From: CAZBMJ01 sp964493205
GTDB taxonomy: Bacteria > Myxococcota > UBA727 > JABDBI01
Length of the DNA: 56,169 bases
Assembly (NCBI GenBank): GCA_964493205.1
Contig: CAZBMJ010000011.1
Coordinates: 1-56,169 of the forward strand
Reading direction: 5' to 3'
The notes below the pieces were generated by a model that worked only from the letters and a program-made list of their open reading frames with translations, ran no database searches and was not told the DNA's origin. This document shows positions 44,419 through 53,104 of this stretch, piece by piece; position 1 is the stretch's first letter, and the number at the start of each line of letters is the position of its first letter. The position numbers were made by a program, and so were the translations under genes.

Positions 44419-44697
44419 AAGCAAATCTTTTTTTACTAATTCTCCAAAATTTTCCTGCAAATATATTGAGTAAAGGGTGGTAGCGTATTTTCAATGCCCG
44501 AAGTGATACCATCTGTATTTTTGACTCATGGTGGGAATAAGAAATTCTAAACCATATTTTACCCTCATATAAATGAGCTGCTTGATTATTTCAGGCGTGC
44601 GGCAATGTAAGTTAAAAATTTAAACAACTTACGCTTATTGAAAATAAAAAACAGTTTAACAAATTTAAACAATTACTATGTTTTGTTCATATAAGCA

Positions 44698-45027
44698 TTG
44701 ACAAAACTTAATAATATTACACTATTGGATACTTCAAATGTATGGCAAGCTTTTGTAAGCGACATAAATATTATATTGTCGTTTGAATCGAAATTATCGA
44801 TTGACAGTCTATTAATAATTTTAACCATAGATAAGATGGGTGACTTTAAAGAAGATTTTTCTTATTTTAATTTTAATATAGATATTTTAGATAGACTTAA
44901 TTGCCATAATAAACCTAATGCTCGTTTAAAAATAATAAAAAATGACAGCTTAGCCTATAATGATGAAATGTGGGAGTACCGCTATATTAAAAAAAACAAT
45001 GATAAAGATTTGTCAAAAAATTTTTAA
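44698..45027 (+). CDS. Possible small gene, convergent with dprA
   Basis: A frame of 109 codons from TTG at 44698. The protein-like text (for example DNIIL-type hydrophobic and DEMWEYRYIKKNND) shows no recognised domain. TTGACA at 44698-44703 may instead be a promoter -35 box, which would remove this start. A deleted copy of the same stretch sits at 43487-43572, so the segment belongs to the duplicated unit. It could be a remnant. Nothing is seen in the 279 bases before it (44419-44697). Confidence 0.3.
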   Translation: MTKLNNITLLDTSNVWQAFVSDINIILSFESKLSIDSLLIILTIDKMGDFKEDFSYFNFNIDILDRLNCHNKPNARLKIIKNDSLAYNDEMWEYRYIKKNNDKDLSKNF

Positions 45028-45029
45028 TA

Positions 45030-45125
45030 TTACTTATCTTTTAATACAAACAAGGAACCTCTTTTTATAAGCTTACCTTCAAGCTCATAGCCGAGCAATT
45101 CTTCTTGTACTTCTGATAAAGATTT
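45030..45125 (-). repeat. Copy C: the genuine dprA 3' end
   Basis: The last 30 or so codons of dprA (GYELEGKLIKRGSLFVLKDK and preceding) are repeated at 41873 and 43575. Weaker similarity continues to about 45165. Confidence 0.85.
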
Positions 45126-46130
45126 ATTAGTTAAACATACGATTTCATTGAGAGAAAGTGCATTATCGTGCTTTTTAATCAATTGTAACATTTCTGGCAA
45201 AACAGCAAATTTATCCCATTCTAAAGCATTTTTTTTGACTGGTTTTGATGTTTCTTTACTTTCTTGTTCTGCCATGGATTGAGCAAATTCATCAAAATCC
45301 CAAATAGGTTGTGCTTTTTTATGAGCAATTAGCATATTTGGTACATAAGACTGTTCATTATCTAAATCCCCAGCTATGGCATAAAGAGGAATACCTAGCT
45401 TTCGAGCAAATTTAGCAGTATGCAATGTGCCAGAACCTTGCATTCCTTGCACTATAACCACTGCTTTGCACATGCTCACTACATAAATATTTCTGCTCAC
45501 AAATAAATATTTTGCCATAGGAACAAAAGGACCAAAAGGACTTAAAGTCGATAAAAAATTTGATTTAAGCTCCATAAGCCATTTTGGTGTTTCATCGCCC
45601 ATTAAATCTACTTTGTTACCTAAAACAGCCGTTGTGTAACCTGATGACTCTATGGCTCCACCATGAGCAGCTAAGTCAATGCCTATGGCACCTCCAGAAA
45701 CAACGTTTACACCATGACAAGCTAACTTTTGCCCAAGCTGCTTGCTCCATAATAGCCCTTTATTGGTAGCTCTACGTGAACCGACTATAGACACAGAAGG
45801 CATTGCCAGTATTTGCGGAGTAATGTTTCTGGCAAAAAAAACTAATGGTGCATCTTTATGCTTAAATAAACCTAAATTTTCATAGTTATTTTTAGTAATT
45901 AAACTACCGTAATTAGCATAAAATTTATCCAAACTTGCTCTAAAGTTTTTAAAAAAATTTTTTAAATAATCTTTTTCGTTACTTTTCTTTTGCAAGATTT
46001 CTAAAAAAAGCTGTGATCCTAAAAATACTCTTGATCCACCAATTTTTTTTATAAATGGCCAGTCTAAGGCATTAAAATCAAGCAAACTTAAAATAAATAA
46101 AGCTTCATCTTCGTTAAGTTCATTGAACAA
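45030..46130 (-). CDS. dprA: DNA-processing protein DprA
   Basis: About 366 residues. It loads RecA on incoming single-stranded DNA in natural transformation. The Rossmann-fold core is seen: SVSIVGSRRATNKG, NVVSGGAIGIDLAAHGGAIE and the typical VVIVQGMQGSGTLHTAKFA, with a C-terminal winged-helix (about 310-366). Start is TTG at 46130, supported by a strong AGGGGG site eight bases upstream. The gene is back-to-back with the CBS gene, 24 bp apart. Core neighbours topA and xer lie downstream beyond an insertion. Confidence 0.93.
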   Translation of the reverse strand: MFNELNEDEALFILSLLDFNALDWPFIKKIGGSRVFLGSQLFLEILQKKSNEKDYLKNFFKNFRASLDKFYANYGSLITKNNYENLGLFKHKDAPLVFFARNITPQILAMPSVSIVGSRRATNKGLLWSKQLGQKLACHGVNVVSGGAIGIDLAAHGGAIESSGYTTAVLGNKVDLMGDETPKWLMELKSNFLSTLSPFGPFVPMAKYLFVSRNIYVVSMCKAVVIVQGMQGSGTLHTAKFARKLGIPLYAIAGDLDNEQSYVPNMLIAHKKAQPIWDFDEFAQSMAEQESKETSKPVKKNALEWDKFAVLPEMLQLIKKHDNALSLNEIVCLTNKSLSEVQEELLGYELEGKLIKRGSLFVLKDK

Positions 46131-46154
46131 GTTCTTTACCCCCTGAGGAAAAAT

Positions 46155-47165
46155 ATGAAAATTTCACAAATAGCTCACGAAAATATCTTACAAGTAATAG
46201 GTAATACACCAATAGTCTCATTACAAAAACTTGCTCCAGATTTAAGTGTCAATCTTTATGCAAAGTGTGAATTTTTAAACCCATCTGGCTCAATAAAAGA
46301 TCGCATAGCTTTATATATGATTAACCAAGCAGAAAAAACTGGCATTTTATCAAAAGGTGGAACTATTGTAGAAGCGACCTCTGGCAATACTGGTATGGCT
46401 TTAGGCATTCTTGCTGCAATACGGGGCTACAAGTGCATATTTGTTATGGCAGAAAAACAGTCTGAAGAAAAACGCTCAGCTCTTAGGGCTTTAGGCGCAA
46501 AAGTTGTAATTTGCCCAACCGACGTCGATGCAGATGACGAGAGAAGCTATTATCAAGTGGCAAAAAAAATAGCTCTTGAAACTCCTAATTGCTTTTATGT
46601 AAATCAATACAATAGTCTTGATAATACTGCTGCTCATTATAATCTCACAGGCCCTGAAATTTATGAACAATGTGGAGATGACCTAGATTATTTAATAGCT
46701 GGCATGGGTACAGGAGGAACTATTACTGGCATTTCTAAATATATTAAAGAACGAAATAATAAATTAAAAATTATTGGCGTAGATCCAATTGGTAGCTTAT
46801 ATTATGATTGGTTTTATCACAAAAAATTAATTAAACCTCACAGCTATTTACTTGAAGGCATTGGTGAAGATTTTTTTCCAAAAGCCATGGATTTAGAAGT
46901 TATTAATGAAGTGGTACAAGTAAGCGACGGGGAGAGCTTTCATATGACACGAGCCTTAGTACAAAAACTGGGTTTACTTGCAGGCGGTTCAAGTGGCGCT
47001 AACGTGCTTGGAGCTATTAAATATTTTACTAATAATCCAGTAAAAACTATAAATGGCAAAAAACCTAATGCTTTAGTTTTATTAGTCGACCATGCAAATC
47101 GATATTTAAGCAAGTGCTTAAACGATCAATGGATGATAGCTCAAGGATTTCTAAAAGATAACTAG
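46155..47165 (+). CDS. Cystathionine beta-synthase (PLP core only)
   Basis: About 336 residues, fold type II PLP enzyme. Lys48 in NPSGSIKDR binds PLP; ATSGNTGMAL holds the phosphate; GTGGTITGISKYIKERN follows. The segment DPIGS and LLEGIGEDFFPKAMD is typical of CBS and not of cysteine synthase CysK. It lacks the heme and Bateman domains of animal CBS. It would condense serine and homocysteine to cystathionine. With the cystathionine lyase at 50796 it gives reverse transsulfuration to cysteine. A good GAGGAA site precedes the ATG. Cysteine synthase is the alternative. Confidence 0.82.
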   Translation: MKISQIAHENILQVIGNTPIVSLQKLAPDLSVNLYAKCEFLNPSGSIKDRIALYMINQAEKTGILSKGGTIVEATSGNTGMALGILAAIRGYKCIFVMAEKQSEEKRSALRALGAKVVICPTDVDADDERSYYQVAKKIALETPNCFYVNQYNSLDNTAAHYNLTGPEIYEQCGDDLDYLIAGMGTGGTITGISKYIKERNNKLKIIGVDPIGSLYYDWFYHKKLIKPHSYLLEGIGEDFFPKAMDLEVINEVVQVSDGESFHMTRALVQKLGLLAGGSSGANVLGAIKYFTNNPVKTINGKKPNALVLLVDHANRYLSKCLNDQWMIAQGFLKDN

Positions 47166-47219
47166 ACGAATTATTTAAAAAAAGTTATGGGCATTACATA
47201 GAATTAACCTGGAGAATTT

Positions 47220-48542
47220 ATGTCTATAAAGTTTATAAAATTATCGATATTTCTAGCATTATTTCAAAGCTTTTTATATGCTGCAAGCTATGGTGAATTA
47301 GGAGAAATACGTTTTCTAAACAGTGAAGATATTGAAACAATGAAAGAAATCGTAAAAAATGCAGAAACTAGTTATGATAAAAACTTAGTCATGAACATAA
47401 TCGATGAGTTAAAAACACCAAATAATACAATTAGCGTTGTTGGTCATTATACTCATACTTCACAAGAGTTAGCAGGCTTTGGATTTTTTGAAAAAGAAGG
47501 CAATACTGCAAAAATAAAATTATTTTTTACAGCTGCAGGTTTTAGAGCCCTTGGCTTTCCTAAAATACTCGTAAATTTTGTTAAAACTCATACTAATGCT
47601 GATGAAGTAATTTTTACCAGTAATAGTAAACTAGGAGATTGGGTTAAAGGGTATGTAAATGGGCATTTAAGTAATTGCACACAACATCCTCCACAACTAA
47701 ACATGACCACTCTTGAGGATGAAAGAAATGCTAAACTTAATAAATTAGTATATCAAACAAAAATCAGCTATCAAAACGATGATTCTTATCCTGCAAAAAA
47801 TATAATACAGGACAAAAATTTTAATAAACAAGAGTTCTTCTTTCCACCAGATGTAGCAATAAATTACCTACAAAAAGTTATTATACTTACTAGCGGCCTT
47901 CCTGGAGCAGGTAAAAACTTTGTTGCGGATCAACTAATAGAAATTCTTAATTCAGATAAAAACCATACTAATTTTAATATTCTTGATGTGGATGCACTAT
48001 TTATTAAACATAATAATGATTATGATAAAATGTTTGAAGAATTTAATCTCCTAAAAAATAAAGCATTGCAGGACAGCAAAAATGTTATTATTTTATCTAC
48101 TTCTCAACGAGAAAACGCTCATTTAAAAACTTTAGAAGAAATTTCAAATTTAAATTTAAACATAGAATATCGGCTTGTTAATTTAAATTTATATGCTGAC
48201 GAAGAAATAGCTAACATACGAGCAGAAGAAAGAAGTAAACAACCTGGCCAAGATCACGGCAGAGTTATACCAAAAGAGTATATGGCAAAATGTAAAATAA
48301 ATATCCCCATTAACCAATACAACGCTGAAATGGGTTCTAAATCAATTCCCTTTATTGAATGCAGTAATAATAAAGAAACAGAAATGATTAGACTTTGTTC
48401 AAATGCTGAATCCAAAGCCGATCAGTTATGGAGAGAAATTATTGGAGAGCCTAGTTTTTGGGTTAATACACACTTAAAAACTCTCACCGATAATCAAAAG
48501 TTAGCTTTAGAAGCTCTTATATTTGGGTTCCAAAAAATATAA
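47220..48542 (+). CDS. Exported GNAT-like plus zeta-toxin-like kinase fusion
   Basis: About 440 residues. A signal peptide (SIKFIKLSIFLALFQSFLYA) is followed by a domain with acetyltransferase-like layout (about 28-150: GEIRFLNSEDIETMKEIV, ELAGFGFFEKEGNTAKI, then LFFTAAGFRALGFPKILV in place of the acetyl-CoA loop). A linker leads to a P-loop kinase domain: VIILTSGLPGAGKNFVADQL (Walker A 226-233), ILDVDALF (Asp256, Asp258) and a later RAEERSKQPGQDHGRVIP region. This resembles zeta toxins, which phosphorylate UDP-GlcNAc. The combination behind a signal peptide is unusual. Function is inferred only. RBS TGGAG is clear. The 3' end overlaps the convergent Sel1 gene by 36 bp. Confidence 0.6.
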   Translation: MSIKFIKLSIFLALFQSFLYAASYGELGEIRFLNSEDIETMKEIVKNAETSYDKNLVMNIIDELKTPNNTISVVGHYTHTSQELAGFGFFEKEGNTAKIKLFFTAAGFRALGFPKILVNFVKTHTNADEVIFTSNSKLGDWVKGYVNGHLSNCTQHPPQLNMTTLEDERNAKLNKLVYQTKISYQNDDSYPAKNIIQDKNFNKQEFFFPPDVAINYLQKVIILTSGLPGAGKNFVADQLIEILNSDKNHTNFNILDVDALFIKHNNDYDKMFEEFNLLKNKALQDSKNVIILSTSQRENAHLKTLEEISNLNLNIEYRLVNLNLYADEEIANIRAEERSKQPGQDHGRVIPKEYMAKCKINIPINQYNAEMGSKSIPFIECSNNKETEMIRLCSNAESKADQLWREIIGEPSFWVNTHLKTLTDNQKLALEALIFGFQKI

Positions 48543-49889
48543 ATTATTATCTTTGGGGGGCAGTGATTCTTCATTTAGTTTTTTTAACCAATAAAATGCT
48601 TGCTTTTCACTTTTTTTTACCCCAAGGCCTTTTAAATAAATTGTGATTAATTTTTTTTGTGCTTCCGTATAACCATTTTTTGCAGATTTTTTAAAATAAG
48701 AAATACCTTTTTTTTGATCTTGTTTCACATAAATTCCATCAAAATAAAAAGTTGCTATTTTAAACTGCGATGCAGGATGTCTTTGCAATGCTCCTGATAA
48801 AAAGTATTTAATGGCTTTTTTAAAAATATTTTTATTTTCATAACGTATACCTAACTTATATTGAGCTATAGCTAAATTGTTTTTTGCTGCTTTTTTTAAA
48901 TATTTGTGTTTTTTGTCAGAAATTGAAAACTTGTCTGACCACAATTCTTCTTGCGTAAAAAATGTCTTTTTTATACTATCATAAGCTTTATGATAAACTT
49001 TACTTATAAAATAGCTTGTTTCTGCATCATTAGAATTAGATTTCGATAACTGATAAAAACACACAAATGCTTTAAGATAATTTTTATCTAACAAATATGA
49101 TAAACCAGAATTAAACATTGAATCATCTTTTAACAAACCTACTCTAAAAAAACTTTTATATTTACTATCATATATTTTTTCCCTAATATTAATATTTTTA
49201 TTATCCATTTGCTTATTTTTATTTTTTATTATTTTACATGAATTAACAAACTCTTTCTCAATATTTTTGTTATTATTCTCTAATAAATTTATATAGTTGA
49301 TGGCAGGAGGAAAACCAGCTTCTTTAGAGCGAAAAGCCCATTTAACACTTTTAAGAGGGTTTTTGTGACGTAAAATAGAATGATTAATATTTATAGAAGA
49401 AAAATAACCTCTTTTATAGGCTCTACTTAAGGTATACTGAGCTTGAGGATAACCATTTTTTGCTGCTTGATAAATATAATAAAAAACTTTTAAATATTTT
49501 TTAGTAAAATAATAAGATATACCTAAATTAAATTTAATAATATTGTACTCAGTGGAATCAATAGAAATTAATTTATTTCTACTTTTGAGCTCTAAAAATA
49601 TTTTTTTAGAAATATTTTTTTGATTTTCAAATGATGCAACAATATACCCCTGCAATTCATTATTAGTTGCATTACTTAGATTGTTTTTATCGAACAATAA
49701 ATACTCTGTTGACGTATAATAAAAATTTGTTTTTAAATCATAACTATCTACTAAATCAGATTTTTTATTTTTATTCTCTTCAACACTAATTAGTTTCTCT
49801 ATTTCATCAAGAAAATCTTGTATTATTTCTTGACTAACAGAGTAAATATTAAAAGAAAAAAGAAATAAGATTAAGATAGTTATTTTCAT
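48507..49889 (-). CDS. Exported Sel1/TPR-repeat protein
   Basis: About 460 residues. Signal peptide MKITILILFLFSFNIYSVS, then Sel1-like repeats with the AxxG pattern: AAKNGYPQAQYTLSRAYKRG, NLAIAQYKLGIRYENKN, RHPASQFKIATFYFDGI and KSAKNGYTEAQKKLITIYLK GLG. The middle is more divergent. Sel1 proteins are scaffolds and are frequent among secreted host-interaction factors. It is very AT-rich, with Lys and Asn abundant, more than neighbouring core genes. No enzyme motif is seen. Confidence 0.82.
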   Translation of the reverse strand: MKITILILFLFSFNIYSVSQEIIQDFLDEIEKLISVEENKNKKSDLVDSYDLKTNFYYTSTEYLLFDKNNLSNATNNELQGYIVASFENQKNISKKIFLELKSRNKLISIDSTEYNIIKFNLGISYYFTKKYLKVFYYIYQAAKNGYPQAQYTLSRAYKRGYFSSININHSILRHKNPLKSVKWAFRSKEAGFPPAINYINLLENNNKNIEKEFVNSCKIIKNKNKQMDNKNINIREKIYDSKYKSFFRVGLLKDDSMFNSGLSYLLDKNYLKAFVCFYQLSKSNSNDAETSYFISKVYHKAYDSIKKTFFTQEELWSDKFSISDKKHKYLKKAAKNNLAIAQYKLGIRYENKNIFKKAIKYFLSGALQRHPASQFKIATFYFDGIYVKQDQKKGISYFKKSAKNGYTEAQKKLITIYLKGLGVKKSEKQAFYWLKKLNEESLPPKDNNLYFLEPKYKSF

Positions 49890-49900
49890 AATCTAACCTA

Positions 49901-50710
49901 TTAATCCACAAACAAATCTCTAACTAAATTTGAATTTGAATTGCAGCTGTAATTTAATAGATTATTTTTTCCTGATTTTAGAATAATATCTTCATCTATA
50001 CATAAATTACCAGTAAATTTTGATGGCTCTTGAGAAAGTATCCAATAAGCAGCGTCGGCAACTATTTGTGGAGTTCGACAACTATTTAGCGCATCTTTAC
50101 CCATTAATCGTTCTATGGCAGCCGTAAATATTAAAGTTTTTGGCCACAAAGAATTAACAGCAATATCATACTCTTTAAATTCTTCTGCCATACCAAGGGT
50201 ACAAAATGACATTCCAAATTTTGACATAGTGTAAGCCACATGACCAGAAAGCCATTTTGAATTAAAAGAAATGGGTGGTGAAAGATTAAGAATATGGCCA
50301 CCATTAATTTTTAAAAATTTTATACAAGCTCTCGAGACTAAAAAAGTTGCACGAACATTTATACTGTTCATTAGATCATATTGTTTTGCAGTAGTACTAA
50401 GAGTATCAGTTAGATAAATAGCACCAGCGTTATTAATAACAAAATCTATTCGCCCAAAAGTCGTAATAGTCTGTTGAACCATCTCGTCAATAGAATCTTC
50501 ACTTCTGACATCAAGAGCAAATGGCAAAGCTTTAGCTCCTAAGTTTTCTACTTCTTTGGCTACACTAAAAATTGTTCCTGGAAGTTTAGAATTTTCCTCT
50601 ATACTTTTTGCTGCTAGCACAATATTAACCCCATTACTAGCAAGCTTAAGTGCTATTTCTCGTCCAATTCCTCGACTTGCTCCAGTAATAACAGCTGTTT
50701 TATTTAACAT
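49901..50710 (-). CDS. Short-chain dehydrogenase/reductase
   Basis: About 269 residues. NAD(P)-binding TGASRGIG at the N-terminus, NNAG in IDFVINNAGAIYL, and the catalytic pair YTMSK (Tyr and Lys). The extended pattern (KSIEENSKLPGTIFSVAKEV, NLSPPISFNSKW, GHVAYTMSKFGMS, NSLWPKT) resembles the HSDL2-type subgroup rather than FabG. The substrate is probably a hydroxylated lipid or ketone, which I cannot specify. The last 25 residues are Asn/Ser-rich and unusual. It lies 11 bp upstream of the Sel1 gene on the same strand. Confidence 0.88.
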   Translation of the reverse strand: MLNKTAVITGASRGIGREIALKLASNGVNIVLAAKSIEENSKLPGTIFSVAKEVENLGAKALPFALDVRSEDSIDEMVQQTITTFGRIDFVINNAGAIYLTDTLSTTAKQYDLMNSINVRATFLVSRACIKFLKINGGHILNLSPPISFNSKWLSGHVAYTMSKFGMSFCTLGMAEEFKEYDIAVNSLWPKTLIFTAAIERLMGKDALNSCRTPQIVADAAYWILSQEPSKFTGNLCIDEDIILKSGKNNLLNYSCNSNSNLVRDLFVD

Positions 50711-50795
50711 TTTATCCCTTTTAAAATTCGTATTTTATTGCCAAAGTAAATCTAACCACGATCACTTAAAATTATTTCTTTTAAAAGGCAATAAA

Positions 50796-51947
50796 ATGAA
50801 AAAAATAGAGGATATATTAATTTCAACTAAATGCGTTCATGCTGGGCAAACTCCTGATAAACAAACTGGAGCAATCATGACACCAATATTTCAAAATTCT
50901 ACTTATGCTCAAGAAAGCCCTGGTGCTCACAAGGGATTTGAATATTCAAGAACACAAAATCCTACTCGTAAAGTTTTAGAAAGTTGCCTAAGCAGCCTCG
51001 AAAATGCTAAATACGGACATTGCTTTGCTTCGGGTTGTGCAGCCATTACTGCTATTATGCTTGCTTTAAAACCTGGTGACCATATAGTCGCCATGGATGA
51101 TTTATATGGTGGCTCCAGCAGGTTATTTAACAAAGTATTTAGCAAATTTAATCTTAGTTTTTCTTATGTAGATTTAAGTTTAGAAAATTCTTTAGAACCA
51201 GCTATTAAAAGCAATACTAAAATTATTTGGATAGAGACGCCTTCAAATCCATTATTAAAAATAGCTAATATTAAAAAAATTTGTAACGTAGCAAAAGCTC
51301 ATGACATAAAAGTTGTAGTAGACAATACTTTTGCTAGCCCAATATGGCAAAACCCTCTTGATCTAGGCGCAGATTTAGTCTTGCACTCAACAACAAAATA
51401 TATTGGTGGACATTGCGATGTGCTAGGTGGAGCAATTTTAACCAATGATGAACATTGGAATCAAGAATTAGCTTTTCTAGCCAATAGTATTGGAGCTACA
51501 CCAGCACCTTTTGATTGTTTTTTATTATTAAGAGGCATTAAAACATTGAGTATTAGAATGCACAAGCATATGCAAAATGCACAAATAATTGCTGAATATT
51601 TAGCTTCGCATAAAAACGTTAAAAAAGTTTATTTTCCAGGACTTAAGAAGCACCCTCAACATGAACTTGCACTTAAACAAATGAAAGGTTTTCCAGGAGT
51701 TATAAGTTTTGTACTTAAAGATGGCTTAGCTCAAGCTATTAAAATTTGTGAAAAAACAAAAATTTTTACCTGTGCTGAAAGCCTTGGAGGAGTGGAAAGC
51801 TTAATAGAACACCCAGCTACTATGACTCATGCAAGTGTTGATAAAGAAATAAGAAATTCCCTAGGTATAGAAGATGGATTAATAAGAATTTCCGTAGGAA
51901 TAGAAGATATAAACGATCTTTTAAGGGACTTGGAGCAATCTATGTAA
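50796..51947 (+). CDS. Cystathionine gamma-lyase / gamma-synthase family enzyme
   Basis: About 383 residues, Cys/Met-metabolism PLP enzyme. EYSRTQNPTRKVLE (49-62) and FASGCAAITA bind PLP phosphate; Lys201 in HSTTKYIGGHCDVLGG forms the Schiff base; SLGGVESLIEHPATMTHASV is the family end motif. With the CBS gene nearby, cystathionine gamma-lyase is likelier than gamma-synthase. It is separated from CBS by three unrelated genes. ATG at 50796 fits the family start and has an AAAGG site; frames further upstream overlap the SDR gene. Confidence 0.88.
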   Translation: MKKIEDILISTKCVHAGQTPDKQTGAIMTPIFQNSTYAQESPGAHKGFEYSRTQNPTRKVLESCLSSLENAKYGHCFASGCAAITAIMLALKPGDHIVAMDDLYGGSSRLFNKVFSKFNLSFSYVDLSLENSLEPAIKSNTKIIWIETPSNPLLKIANIKKICNVAKAHDIKVVVDNTFASPIWQNPLDLGADLVLHSTTKYIGGHCDVLGGAILTNDEHWNQELAFLANSIGATPAPFDCFLLLRGIKTLSIRMHKHMQNAQIIAEYLASHKNVKKVYFPGLKKHPQHELALKQMKGFPGVISFVLKDGLAQAIKICEKTKIFTCAESLGGVESLIEHPATMTHASVDKEIRNSLGIEDGLIRISVGIEDINDLLRDLEQSM

Positions 51948-51987
51948 TAAGTGATATAAATATTTGCAAATTTTAAATATTTAGCTA

Positions 51988-52015
51988 TTGACTCTTTCAA
52001 ATTTTTCTATATATT
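51988..52015 (+). promoter_or_regulatory. Sigma-70-type promoter for the gene at 52078
   Basis: TTGACT (51988-51993) and TATATT (52010-52015) are 16 bases apart, about 62 bases before the ATG. GACTCT and AGAGTC form arms around the spacer. Confidence 0.55.
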
Positions 52016-52077
52016 TAGAGTCGATTTTTATTAATCAAACATATTATTTTTAACTATATTTAGTTTTGGAGATTAAA

Positions 52078-52470
52078 ATGACAACTAAAAAAGCAATTAA
52101 AAGATCACTTATTTCATTTAAAGATATTCAAATAGCTTACTTACTAAACGATATCCCAGGTATTCAAACACTAATAGCTGATAGAAAGAATCCTGCCCCT
52201 CTATTACGCAGAGCATTAAAGGAATTAACAAAATCTGGCAAAAAAACTGATACCTTAGAAAAATACATTTTAACAAACTACGGCTCAGGTTCAAGAGGCA
52301 GATCAATTCCAACTTCTGGCCAAGAAAGAATTTATAGAGCACAAAAATTAGCTTCTGGTGCAGCTTTCTTGCGTTTACCACTAGCCCCTCTAGGTACTTC
52401 AAAAGGCGGAAGAGTTAAAGTATATTTTGAAAATGATAGTATCGTCGTAAAAAATGATAATAAAAAGTAA
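52078..52470 (+). CDS. Small basic protein with its own promoter and terminator
   Basis: About 130 residues, basic, no signal peptide. N-terminal helices (KKAIKRSLISFKDIQIAYLL, APLLRRALKELTKSGKKT) and a glycine-rich basic middle (NYGSGSRGRSIP) are followed by GRVKVYFENDSIVV. I do not recognise a family. A promoter, a strong GGAG ribosome site and a perfect terminator make it a monocistronic, probably well-expressed gene. Basic character hints at nucleic-acid binding, by inference only. ATG at 52078 is chosen over TTG at 52066. Confidence 0.8.
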   Translation: MTTKKAIKRSLISFKDIQIAYLLNDIPGIQTLIADRKNPAPLLRRALKELTKSGKKTDTLEKYILTNYGSGSRGRSIPTSGQERIYRAQKLASGAAFLRLPLAPLGTSKGGRVKVYFENDSIVVKNDNKK

Positions 52471-52487
52471 TCTAAAATAATAGATGC

Positions 52488-52997
52488 TTAACCAAACAGC
52501 TTTTTAATGAAAGCTGTTTTTTTATCCCCAAGTAACTCCGCTTGATCTATAAAAAAGACCTCACAATCACTATTTCGATTAAATGACTTAATCGCCCATA
52601 AAATATCATAAAATTCAGCATCTTTATTATCAATTAACATTCTTGAAAGCTGCAAAAACAATATTTTTATTTCAGAAATTTTATAATAATTTAACGCATT
52701 AATTACTCTATTTATATGAGAAATTTTATCATTAAATACAATAATTATCTCCAGATTATTTAAATTACTAAGCAAATATGGTTCAAAACTATGACTAGTT
52801 ACTATCAAAATACTTGTATGGGTATCAAAAGATGTAAGAGAATTTTCAGCAAGCCAATCAAGGATATTTGATATGGAATCTTCATCTAGAGAAAAACATA
52901 GATTCTCATTTTTTTTATATTTTGCAGTATCTTGCAGAGTTGCAAAATGAGTGTTTATGCGTTCAAATATTTTTTTTATAGTATTGATAAAAAACAC
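52488..52997 (-). CDS. Uncharacterised protein
   Basis: About 169 residues from GTG at 52997, or shorter. Alternating strands and helices (SILIVTSHSFEPYLLS, NLEIIIVFNDKISHINRVIN, EIKILFLQLSRMLID, CEVFFIDQAELLG) suggest a Rossmann-like alpha/beta fold. No motif is recognised and no signal peptide is clear. The start lacks a good ribosome site at usual spacing. Confidence 0.6.
   Translation of the reverse strand: MFFINTIKKIFERINTHFATLQDTAKYKKNENLCFSLDEDSISNILDWLAENSLTSFDTHTSILIVTSHSFEPYLLSNLNNLEIIIVFNDKISHINRVINALNYYKISEIKILFLQLSRMLIDNKDAEFYDILWAIKSFNRNSDCEVFFIDQAELLGDKKTAFIKKLFG
52494..52523 (+). terminator. Rho-independent terminator
   Basis: AAACAGCTTT and AAAGCTGTTT form a perfect 10-bp stem around the 6-base loop TTAATG, followed by seven T. 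It serves the gene ending at 52470 and lies inside the last codons of the convergent gene at 52488. Confidence 0.9.
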
Positions 52998-53104
52998 TGT
53001 ACGAGACCCTATTCCTAGTGTAAAAGTTGCTTACAAAGTTTAAACTAGCATTTGTTTGACTTTAGGTAGTTAATATTTTACTAACTATTATAATGGAAAA
53101 AAGT

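Noticed and set aside
46155..47165. Cysteine synthase CysK
   Set aside because: The DPIGS and EGIGEDFFP segment and the nearby cystathionine lyase favour cystathionine beta-synthase, though CysK activity is not fully excluded.
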